Assembly: GCA_039197065.1 (NCBI GenBank) | Contig: JBCCUL010000003.1 | Span: 1-64,000 of the forward strand | DNA length: 64,000 nucleotides | Origin: JANQPX01 sp039197065 | GTDB taxonomy: Bacteria > Pseudomonadota > Alphaproteobacteria > Geminicoccales > Geminicoccaceae | Direction of reading: 5' to 3' | In this document: positions 8,981-15,814 of the stretch, piece after piece | How positions within the stretch are numbered: position 1 is the stretch's first letter | How the letters are laid out: every line of letters begins with the position of its first letter | Notes under the pieces: model-generated | The model's input: the letters and a program-made list of their open reading frames with translations, nothing else | The model's database searches: none | Told to the model about the DNA's origin: nothing | Translations under genes and position numbers: made by a program

Positions 8981-9241
8981 TTAGGGCTTCACTTGCATGC
9001 TCATGTCCCCGGCTGTGTTCCGCCGATCTTTCTCGACCAGGATCAGGCGTCCGGTGACAAGAACGTAAAGACCGACCGGCCAGGCGATGACGGTGCCGAA
9101 CAGCCAAACTGCGCGTCCGTAGTCGATCTTCATGCCTAGGCAGGCCGCCGACTCATCGATCTTTCGGCTGAGGTCAGGGATGCAGAGCCCGATAGACGCC
9201 AAGCCGACACCAAGGCCAATATAGGTGAGGAGGACGAGCAT
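8981..9241 (-). CDS. Small membrane protein with two predicted helices
   Basis: 86 residues starting MLVLLTYIGLG. Hydrophobic stretches lie at about 2-21 and 44-66, separated by a polar DLSRKIDES loop. The open frame runs further upstream to 9490, but that region is occupied by a dispersed repeat and lacks protein-like composition, so ATG 9241 is preferred. The ribosome site is poor (AGAGGA, about 15 bp away). No family is recognised. Confidence 0.45.
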   Translation of the reverse strand: MLVLLTYIGLGVGLASIGLCIPDLSRKIDESAACLGMKIDYGRAVWLFGTVIAWPVGLYVLVTGRLILVEKDRRNTAGDMSMQVKP

Positions 9242-9360
9242 GGTCGTAACGTATATTCCTCTTTTGAGTTTATAACGTTGGATTTTATCGCCTTGTGAGA
9301 AGCATAAACGGTTGAAGACGATGTGATCCTGACTTGCCTGCAGCCCAATGCACGGCGCTA

Positions 9361-9470
9361 GAGCAGAACCCATCGGATGTGATCGGGATACAGTTCTCTC
9401 TCTCCCTCTGTTTCGCTGCATTTCCTTAGCGAACAGGTGGTTGTACCCGGTCAGGAAAAGCTCTAAGCGG
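9361..9470. repeat. Dispersed intergenic repeat, copy 1
   Basis: This stretch shares blocks in the same order with 36567-36669: ATCGGATGTGATCGG, TTTCGCTGCATTTCCTTA, CGAACAGGTG and GGAAAAGCTC. Its ends (AGAGC ... GCTCT) are inverted. It abuts and slightly enters the 3' end of the histidine kinase gene (stop at 9463-9465). Such intergenic palindromic units are common in Hyphomicrobiales-like genomes. Confidence 0.65.
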
Positions 9471-11124
9471 CGGCTTCGCGATAACCCCACTGATTAACCT
9501 TGCTAAGGAGGCGGGCGGAATCGATTGGCTTGGATACATAGTCATCCATTCCGGCGTCGAGACACTGGCGGTCATCGCCGGTCATGGCATTGGCGGTCAC
9601 GGCGACGATCGGTAGATGAGGGGTTCCATGCCGGGTCATCGCCCGGATCTTTCTCGTGGCTTCCAGGCCGTCCATGACGGGCATCTGCACATCCATCAGA
9701 ACGAGGTCGTAACGCTTGTCCTTGGCGGCTTCGACCGCGGCCGCGCCATCGGTGACGATGTCAATGCGATGGCCGGCTTTTTCCAGCATGATGCTGGCGA
9801 TCTTGCTGTTCACAGGATTGTCGTCGGCAAGCAGGATATCGAGACAGCTGGGCTTGCTTTCGGAAAGGCTGTGCACGGTGATCAACTCGCCCCGCATGCG
9901 TGGTGCGGCATCCCTAAGCTTGAGAAGGCAGTTCAAGAGGTCCGTGGGCGTCAAAGGCTTCGGGAGATAGGCGGCAAAGCCGATTTCCGCGGCCCTGGCT
10001 GCATCGCCGCGCAGACCGGAGGACGCCATCATGACTAGGGCGGTGTTATCGAGCTTGTCGCATGACCTTATGGACTCGCCGAGTTGCTCGCCGCTCATGT
10101 CGGGCAGGCGGCTATCGATCAGCACCACGTCGATTGGGGAGCCGGCAGCCTTGGAGCGATGCAAGGCTGCAAGCGCCGATTCGCCACTGTCCACCAGATG
10201 GGTGACGGCACCCCAACTGAGTGCCTGCTGATCGAGCATCATTCTCGTGACCTCGTTGGGATCGACCACAAGAATGTTGAGACCGGCAATTTGCCCGCTT
10301 GGCGGCAGGGCTGCATGCTCGGGCGCCGCTTTTTCGAAAGGCAGCTCAAGTCGAAAGACGGTGCCCTGACCCTCCGCGCTGTCGACGGAGATGGCGCCGT
10401 TCATCAGTTTGACGAGGTGCTGGCAGACGGTGAGCCCTAGGCCACTGCCGCCATAGAGACGCGGAACCGATGGATCAGCCTGCGCATAGGGGGTGAACAG
10501 GCGCTCCTTCAGGTGATCGGGAATGCCAATGCCGGTATCCTCGATCTCGATGCCCAGCATGATGCGCCCACCCTCGTCGGCGAGCATGTCGACGGCGATG
10601 CGCACCTCGCCTTTCTCGGTAAACTTGATGGCGTTGCCGAGGAGATTGATCAGAAGCTGGCGCAATCGCCCGGGATCACCGGAAAGCGCTCTCGGTACAT
10701 CCGGCATGATCTCGAGCGTCAGGGTAATGCCCTTGCCTTCGGCGCGCGGCCGCAGAAGATCGATGGTGCGCTCGACCACGTTGACGAGATCGAAATCGAT
10801 CTGATCGAGCCTGAGCTTGCCCGCCTCCATGCGCGATAAATCGAGGATATCGTTGATGATCGTCAAGAGCGCCTGACCCGAGAAATGGACGGCGTCCACA
10901 TAGCTCTTCTGCTCATCGCTGAGCGGCGATTCCTGCAGAATGCGCGTCATGCCGAGCACGCCGTTCATCGGCTCGCGGATCTCGTGACTCATGGTCGCGA
11001 AGAACATCGACTTCGCCTCGTTGGCGCGCTCGGCTTCGCGAAGGAGACGCCTGAGCGTCTCGAGTTCGTCCGTCAAGATCGCGACATCGGAGGCGTCGTT
11101 CCGGTGATGTCGGTCGCTGGTCAT
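9463..11124 (-). CDS. Hybrid histidine kinase with two receiver domains
   Basis: About 553 residues. A short coiled N-terminus leads into a HisKA domain with 'MSHEIREPMNG' (phospho-His at about 47). An HATPase domain follows, with the N box 'NLLGNAIKF', G boxes 'DTGIGIP' and 'YGGSGLGLTV'. Two receiver domains come next. The first (about 285-400) has 'VLIDSRLPDMSG' and 'PKP'; the second (about 425-545) has 'LADDNPVNSKIA', 'VLMDVQMPVMDG' and 'SKPID'. There is no transmembrane or obvious sensor domain, so it is probably cytosolic. ATG 11124 with GGGAG in front is preferred over the in-frame GTG 11136. No partner regulator is adjacent. Confidence 0.9.
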   Translation of the reverse strand: MTSDRHHRNDASDVAILTDELETLRRLLREAERANEAKSMFFATMSHEIREPMNGVLGMTRILQESPLSDEQKSYVDAVHFSGQALLTIINDILDLSRMEAGKLRLDQIDFDLVNVVERTIDLLRPRAEGKGITLTLEIMPDVPRALSGDPGRLRQLLINLLGNAIKFTEKGEVRIAVDMLADEGGRIMLGIEIEDTGIGIPDHLKERLFTPYAQADPSVPRLYGGSGLGLTVCQHLVKLMNGAISVDSAEGQGTVFRLELPFEKAAPEHAALPPSGQIAGLNILVVDPNEVTRMMLDQQALSWGAVTHLVDSGESALAALHRSKAAGSPIDVVLIDSRLPDMSGEQLGESIRSCDKLDNTALVMMASSGLRGDAARAAEIGFAAYLPKPLTPTDLLNCLLKLRDAAPRMRGELITVHSLSESKPSCLDILLADDNPVNSKIASIMLEKAGHRIDIVTDGAAAVEAAKDKRYDLVLMDVQMPVMDGLEATRKIRAMTRHGTPHLPIVAVTANAMTGDDRQCLDAGMDDYVSKPIDSARLLSKVNQWGYREAAA

Positions 11125-11342
11125 GCATGCTCCCACGGGTCATTCGTCAAGACCCGACCTGTGAAGGATGAGCAAAGCGTAACGCGGCAGGGTTAATTTC
11201 AAGTAAACGCCATCCTTTTGACTTTAAGACTTAATTCCTATACCTTGCGCATTCCACCGGTGAGACATAGGGCTCGGTCATCATTGCCCGAAACGGGTCG
11301 GGACCGACTTTGCGTCAAACCATCCCCAGCGAGAGAGCATTG

Positions 11343-11768
11343 ATGAGCGCAGAGGGTGAGCTGCAGGCGAAAGCCATGCTGAGACGACCCGTCGTTGACT
11401 GGCGCATGGCTGCCGAGTTGCTGGCGCGGGGCCTGACCGTTGCGGAAGCCGCCCGCCAGGTGGGCTGCTCGCGTAGTCAGTTGTCCAGGCGGCGCAATCA
11501 TGACGAGGTGTTCCAGTCCTGGATCCAGGCTTGTGAAATCAACCTGCCGCCGGTGCGCGAACGCAAGATGGGCTCATTGCGCCAAAGGCTTCATGACGCC
11601 ATCGACGCCGAGGTCGAGGGCGGCAATGTCCGGGTCATCCTTTGGCTCGCCGACCGTCTGAAGCTGGTCAATCCATCGGACAAGGAGAAGTCGACATCGG
11701 CACTGGACGATCTTCTGCGTTCGATGACCGATCAGGACATCAAAGAGTTCGAACGCCTAAAAGAGTAG
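11343..11768 (+). CDS. Helix-turn-helix DNA-binding protein
   Basis: About 141 residues. The N-terminal half has a clear HTH, 'LTVAEAARQVGCSRSQLSRRRNH' (about 33-55). The C-terminal half is helical and acidic (SALDDLLRSMTDQDIKEFERLKE). The layout recalls small terminase- or transposase-type HTH proteins, but nothing phage-like surrounds it, so a regulatory or chromosomal role is equally possible. The frame begins at TTG 11310; ATG 11343, with GAGAG ahead of it, is the better start. Confidence 0.7.
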   Translation: MSAEGELQAKAMLRRPVVDWRMAAELLARGLTVAEAARQVGCSRSQLSRRRNHDEVFQSWIQACEINLPPVRERKMGSLRQRLHDAIDAEVEGGNVRVILWLADRLKLVNPSDKEKSTSALDDLLRSMTDQDIKEFERLKE

Positions 11769-11797
11769 GCCAGCGGCGCAGGCTGGCGTTGATTTTT
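11769..11797 (+). terminator. Candidate intrinsic terminator
   Basis: A six-base-pair stem GCCAGC / GCTGGC with a seven-base loop, followed by GTTGATTTTT, lies directly after the stop of the HTH gene. The stem is short, so this is tentative. Confidence 0.4.
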
Positions 11798-11827
11798 CTT
11801 GAGGAAGCCTTCCTGAACGCAGGCTTT

Positions 11828-12187
11828 TCAGCTTTCCGGCAGCAACAGGTCCAGGCCCTCTTCGAAATAGAGGGTAAGGCCGTTTTCGAAGGTGACATAA
11901 CTGAAGCCGCTGACATCCTCGCCCGCGGCCGTGCTGTGGGTTGCCGCTTGGCCTTTTGCGACCACCTCGGCATCGGTCTCGATCGAAAGCGTACGAAAGC
12001 CGCTGTCATTGAAGAACACGATCTCGCCATTTTCGTCGGAAACGAGGTCGGCCAGCGACAGTTCCGCGCCGGATTGGGCAGTGCGCAAGGGCCGCGCGAT
12101 GTCTGTGCTGTCCGGCGCGCCGACACCTGTCAGATCGCGGACCAGATCGGCCAGGCTGGGCCGATTCTCGGTTGAGTTGGCATTCAA
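11828..12187 (-). CDS. Small acidic protein of unknown function
   Basis: 119 residues, strongly acidic. It contains a repeated SLADLV segment (about 11-16 and 44-49) and a C-terminus 'FENGLTLYFEEGLDLLLPES' alternating acidic and hydrophobic residues. Such tails resemble C-terminal signals of type I secretion substrates, which would suit the ABC/HlyD exporter at 21-27 kb, but that link is a guess. It begins at TTG 12187 with AGGGA seven bases ahead. It is convergent with the HTH gene. Confidence 0.5.
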   Translation of the reverse strand: MNANSTENRPSLADLVRDLTGVGAPDSTDIARPLRTAQSGAELSLADLVSDENGEIVFFNDSGFRTLSIETDAEVVAKGQAATHSTAAGEDVSGFSYVTFENGLTLYFEEGLDLLLPES

Positions 12188-12505
12188 TGTTCGATCCCTG
12201 CTGACAATAACGATCCACTCTTAGCTCACTTCTTCATTGACGGCCAAGTGCGGGCGCTGGAAACCGTGCGTACCTCATGATGGTAAAAACGACGGTTTCG
12301 TAACAATTCTGGGCTCCTGCATGAAGATGCGGACCATAGGGTGGCTATTCGGGGTCGATATCAAAAAGATCAGCCCCAAATCGGCTTTTCTTGATGGCGT
12401 CGCCAACTTGTCTTTTGACATTCCTAGCATGATGACAGCCGACCGTTGGAGGCATGAGGCGCAAATCAGTACCGTTGATGCGCCCGGTCCAGTACAGGAA
12501 AGGTT
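12188..12505. other. Intergenic region, no gene seen
   Basis: About 320 bp between the divergent starts of the small acidic protein and phnN. Short frames here lack protein-like composition. It presumably carries promoters for both genes, but no convincing -35/-10 pair or operator was found. Confidence 0.4.
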
Positions 12506-13108
12506 ATGAACGAACGAAGAGGCATGCTCTTCTTGGTGGTCGGACCGAGCGGGGTCGGCAAAGACAGCCTGATCGATGGTGCTCGCCGTCGCCTTGCTCG
12601 CGATCCCGCCTATCATTTCCCGAAGCGCTCGATCACGCGTCCCGCGAACGCTGGAGGCGAGGATCATGAGGCCCTGACCAAGGCGGCCTTCGAACGCCTG
12701 GAGGCGGACGGTGCTTTCATGTTGAGCTGGGAGGCGCACGGTCATCACTACGGCATTCCCAAGACCGCGGAACAGGCCCTGGCCGACGGGCGCTCGGTCA
12801 TCGTGAATGTATCCAGGCAGGTGATCGATCAGGCGAGGCGATGCTGGACGCCGCTCAGGGTGCTCCAGGTTTCCGCACCGCGTGACGTGCTGGCCGCAAG
12901 GCTGGCCGCGCGTGGACGCGAAGATGCCGATGACATCCAACGGCGTCTCGAACGGGCGAGCGCCTATGTCATCAATGGCGATGACGTGCGTGAGGTGATC
13001 AACGCTGATGCGCTCGAGGTGGTCATCGATCGCTTCGCAGCCTTGCTCGAAAAGGAGCGCGCCGACCTTATGCCTTTGGTTGAAACGGAAAACGGCCGGT
13101 CTGGGTGA
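12506..13108 (+). CDS. phnN: Ribose 1,5-bisphosphate phosphokinase PhnN
   Basis: 200 residues, the normal PhnN length. The guanylate kinase-like fold shows in the P-loop 'VVGPSGVGKDSLIDGAR', the 'RSITRPANAGGEDHEAL' substrate segment and 'FMLSWEAHGHHYGIP'. PhnN makes phosphoribosyl diphosphate from ribose 1,5-bisphosphate in phosphonate breakdown. The AAAGG before ATG 12506 supports the start. The last 41 bp overlap, tail to tail, the DUF1045 gene on the other strand. No C-P lyase core genes (phnG-L) are in the window, so PhnN and PhnM here are remote from the core. Confidence 0.92.
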   Translation: MNERRGMLFLVVGPSGVGKDSLIDGARRRLARDPAYHFPKRSITRPANAGGEDHEALTKAAFERLEADGAFMLSWEAHGHHYGIPKTAEQALADGRSVIVNVSRQVIDQARRCWTPLRVLQVSAPRDVLAARLAARGREDADDIQRRLERASAYVINGDDVREVINADALEVVIDRFAALLEKERADLMPLVETENGRSG

Positions 13109-13766
13109 AAGGCTGATCTCGATCCGGCTGTTCATAAATGGCGACCGCATCGACCAAAAGAGGACCTTGTTCCAGGGGATCGGATCGGTCTCGGAGCCGA
13201 TCGAAGACCATATCCTTCTCTGCCGGCTCTAAAGGTCCTGCAAGCGTCATGTGGAAGTGAAAGTCTTCGAAGATGTGCGGATATCCAAACGCGAGGAGCT
13301 GCTCGTCCTGCCTCGGCGTCAGGCCACTTTTTCGCCGGCGCTCGACATCATCGTCGGAGAGTTTCGCTCGAAACGGCTCGAAATCGCGAACGCAGTCTTC
13401 GGCGAGCGCGTTCATCTCAGGCGAGGGGGCGGACAGCGTAAGCGCGATCCAGCGGGATAGCTTCGAGAGCTTTAGCGGTGGGGCCTCGAAGGCCGTCCGG
13501 CGGTGAGCAAACCGGTTGGCGGCCTCGTAGAGTTCGTCTCCGGTGCGGCCCTCCTTCAGGGAGAAGGGAGCTTTCAGGGTGGCGTGAAAGCCGTAATGAC
13601 TGGCTGATCGGCTGATGCGCTGCTGATCGCTATCGTTCAGCCCGTCGATCGCTTCCCGCTCGACGGCTTCGCCGGTGACATGATCCCGGCCAAGCCAGCG
13701 GCGGCCAAAGGCTTCGAGTTCGGAACCGGGCGGCGGAGCAAAGTAGATGGCAAAGCGCCTGGTCAT
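13068..13766 (-). CDS. DUF1045 family phosphonate-associated protein (2H phosphoesterase-like)
   Basis: 232 residues. The N-terminus 'RFAIYFAPPPGSELEAFG' and the two HxT/S-type motifs 'YGFHATLKAPF' (about 60-70) and 'FHFHMTLAGPL' (about 170-180) mark the family found beside phnM in alphaproteobacteria. The paired histidine motifs are those of 2H phosphoesterases, so a role in cleaving a cyclic phosphate intermediate is plausible; that is inferred from fold and context. It overlaps phnM by 4 bp (ATGA), so the two are translated together. Confidence 0.88.
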   Translation of the reverse strand: MTRRFAIYFAPPPGSELEAFGRRWLGRDHVTGEAVEREAIDGLNDSDQQRISRSASHYGFHATLKAPFSLKEGRTGDELYEAANRFAHRRTAFEAPPLKLSKLSRWIALTLSAPSPEMNALAEDCVRDFEPFRAKLSDDDVERRRKSGLTPRQDEQLLAFGYPHIFEDFHFHMTLAGPLEPAEKDMVFDRLRDRSDPLEQGPLLVDAVAIYEQPDRDQPFTQTGRFPFQPKA

Positions 13767-14905
13767 GCGACACGCTCACCTTCGCGCCAGACCGTCATCA
13801 CCGATGGTGTGTCGCCGACCAGGCGCACGCGCACCAGATCGGCGCGTTTACCGGTGGCGATCTCACCGCGATCGTCGAATCCCGCCATCATAGCCGGGTT
13901 GCGGCTGACTTTGGCGGTCGCCTCAGGCAGGGAGAGGCCGGCATGATCGACCAGCCTGAAAATGGCATGCAGGAGACTGACCGGCACATAATCGGAAGAC
14001 AGCGCGTCGAGATGGCCGGTGCGCGCAAGGTCGATGGCGGCGACATTACCCGAATGCGAGCCGCCGATGATCACATTGGGCGCCCCCATGATCACGGTCA
14101 TCGCATGGTCGTGGGCTGCGGCTGCGGCCTTCTTGGTTGTCGGGAATTCCGAGATGGTCATGCCGGCCTCGGCAGCTTCCTCGATGTGAGCGACCGTGGT
14201 GTCGTCATGGCTGGCGAGGGTGACGTTCAGCCCCTTGATCCGCTCCAGCAGCGCTTTTCGGTGCTGTTCGCCGTAGAGCTGCTGCTCCTTTAGGCGTTTC
14301 TCCACCAGCGCATCGAGATCCGCTTCCGTGCGCTTGCCGCCGAAGCGGTGAAAGGCTCGGTATTTTTCCAGATCGTGCCATTGTCGCTGTCCGGGCGTGT
14401 GGTCCATGAACGAGATCATGCGGAGCGAGGGGTGGTCTTTCAGCGGCTCGAACATCTCGACCACGTGGGGTGAGGTGACTTCACAGCGAAGATGGAGATG
14501 GTGATCCGCCTTAAGGGCGCCAGCTTCCATCGCATGGCTAAGAGCATCGATCGAGCGCTGCAGGAATTCGGTGCGCTCACGTTTGCCCTCGTGAAAGCCG
14601 ACGGCGACCGCATCGCAAACCGTGGTGATGCCGGCGGACGTCACCTGCCGATCATGGGCGAGCATGGCCGCATCGGGCGGCCAGCGGACGGAAGGACGGG
14701 GCTGAAACTGTCGTTCCAGATTGTCCGTATGGAGTTCGACGAGGCCCGGCAGGAGATAGTCGCCGGCGAGATCGACAGCACCTTCAATGCTGCGACCTTT
14801 GGGCAGGATCTCTTGAATGACGCCTTCGGCCGCGATCATCCCGCCCTCGATCACCTCATCCGCGGTAACGATTCTCGCGTTTTCAATAGCCACCCGTTCG
14901 CTCAT
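13763..14905 (-). CDS. phnM: Alpha-D-ribose 1-methylphosphonate 5-triphosphate diphosphatase PhnM
   Basis: About 380 residues of the amidohydrolase superfamily. Metal ligands are visible in 'LPGLVELHTDNLE' near the N-terminus, 'KADHHLHLRCEV', 'ASHDDTTVAHI' and 'SSDYVPVSLLHA'. PhnM removes diphosphate from the phosphonate-ribose triphosphate intermediate of the C-P lyase pathway. The frame starts at 14917, but ATG 14905 follows GGGG and gives the usual N-terminus (MSERVAIENARIV). It is first in an operon with the DUF1045 gene. Confidence 0.92.
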   Translation of the reverse strand: MSERVAIENARIVTADEVIEGGMIAAEGVIQEILPKGRSIEGAVDLAGDYLLPGLVELHTDNLERQFQPRPSVRWPPDAAMLAHDRQVTSAGITTVCDAVAVGFHEGKRERTEFLQRSIDALSHAMEAGALKADHHLHLRCEVTSPHVVEMFEPLKDHPSLRMISFMDHTPGQRQWHDLEKYRAFHRFGGKRTEADLDALVEKRLKEQQLYGEQHRKALLERIKGLNVTLASHDDTTVAHIEEAAEAGMTISEFPTTKKAAAAAHDHAMTVIMGAPNVIIGGSHSGNVAAIDLARTGHLDALSSDYVPVSLLHAIFRLVDHAGLSLPEATAKVSRNPAMMAGFDDRGEIATGKRADLVRVRLVGDTPSVMTVWREGERVA

Positions 14906-15121
14906 GTTACCCCGCATTCTGGATCCGTTTGCCGTCAGGAATTTTCGAACCTGTGCGCCTCAGAGACGCGTTTTTCAGTTGGTGCCCCTCGATGTGCTGG
15001 GCAAGGACAAGGTCGCACGTCCGAAAACGTCCATTCCTGACAGATGGTGTCAGGAGAGGAGCCCTAATGTTCTCACCCTAGATATGATGTGTGACGATAT
15101 CGGAACAGTGGGGACGCGCCG

Positions 15122-15661
15122 ATGACGATACTTCAAGAACGATATGTCCAGTTCATCAAAGCACAGCAGCTATTTTTCGTGGCAACGGCGGCAAAGGATG
15201 GCCGCGTGAACCTATCGCCTAAGGGCATGGATACGCTCCGCGTGCTGGATGACGATCGTATCGTCTGGCTCAATCTTTCCGGCAGCGGCAATGAGACGGC
15301 GGCCCACCTGGCGGAGCATGATCGCATCACGCTGATGTTCTGTGCGTTCGAAGGACGCGCTTTGATACTCCGCGTGTACGGCAGGGGCCATGTGGTTCAT
15401 CCGCGCGATCAGAATTGGGCCAAACTGATCGGTCTGTTTCCAACACTTGCCGGCCCCAGAAACATTGTTGATGTGAAGGTGGAAAGCGCTGCACCCTCCT
15501 GTGGCACTGGCGTTCCGCGATATGAGATGGTCGAGGATCGCGGACCCAAGGAATTGCTGCCGTTTTACGAAAAGATGGGCGAAGACGGCGTGAAACGTTA
15601 CTGGGAGAAGAAAAATCAGGTCAGTATCGATGGAAAACCGACCCACATCTTCGAAGACTGA
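15122..15661 (+). CDS. Pyridoxamine 5'-phosphate oxidase family protein
   Basis: 179 residues. The FMN-binding split-barrel pattern is visible: 'FFVATAAKDGRVNLSPKGMD', then 'IVWLNLSGSGNETAAHLAEH' and 'ITLMFCAFEGRALILRVYG'. These proteins bind FMN or related cofactors and often act on small molecules; the substrate is unknown. It stands alone and starts at ATG 15122. Confidence 0.85.
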   Translation: MTILQERYVQFIKAQQLFFVATAAKDGRVNLSPKGMDTLRVLDDDRIVWLNLSGSGNETAAHLAEHDRITLMFCAFEGRALILRVYGRGHVVHPRDQNWAKLIGLFPTLAGPRNIVDVKVESAAPSCGTGVPRYEMVEDRGPKELLPFYEKMGEDGVKRYWEKKNQVSIDGKPTHIFED

Positions 15662-15814
15662 CACCCCATCCTATGATGATGTCATGTAAAGCGGCGCACT
15701 TTGCACCTTATCCACAGGTGTCTTCGGACGGCCTCTTGCCGATGGCAGGCGGAGAGGGCATCTAAGCCCTGGCACCCTCCCAACTGACTTGGCTTTCTAC
15801 AGGTTTCGGGCCTC

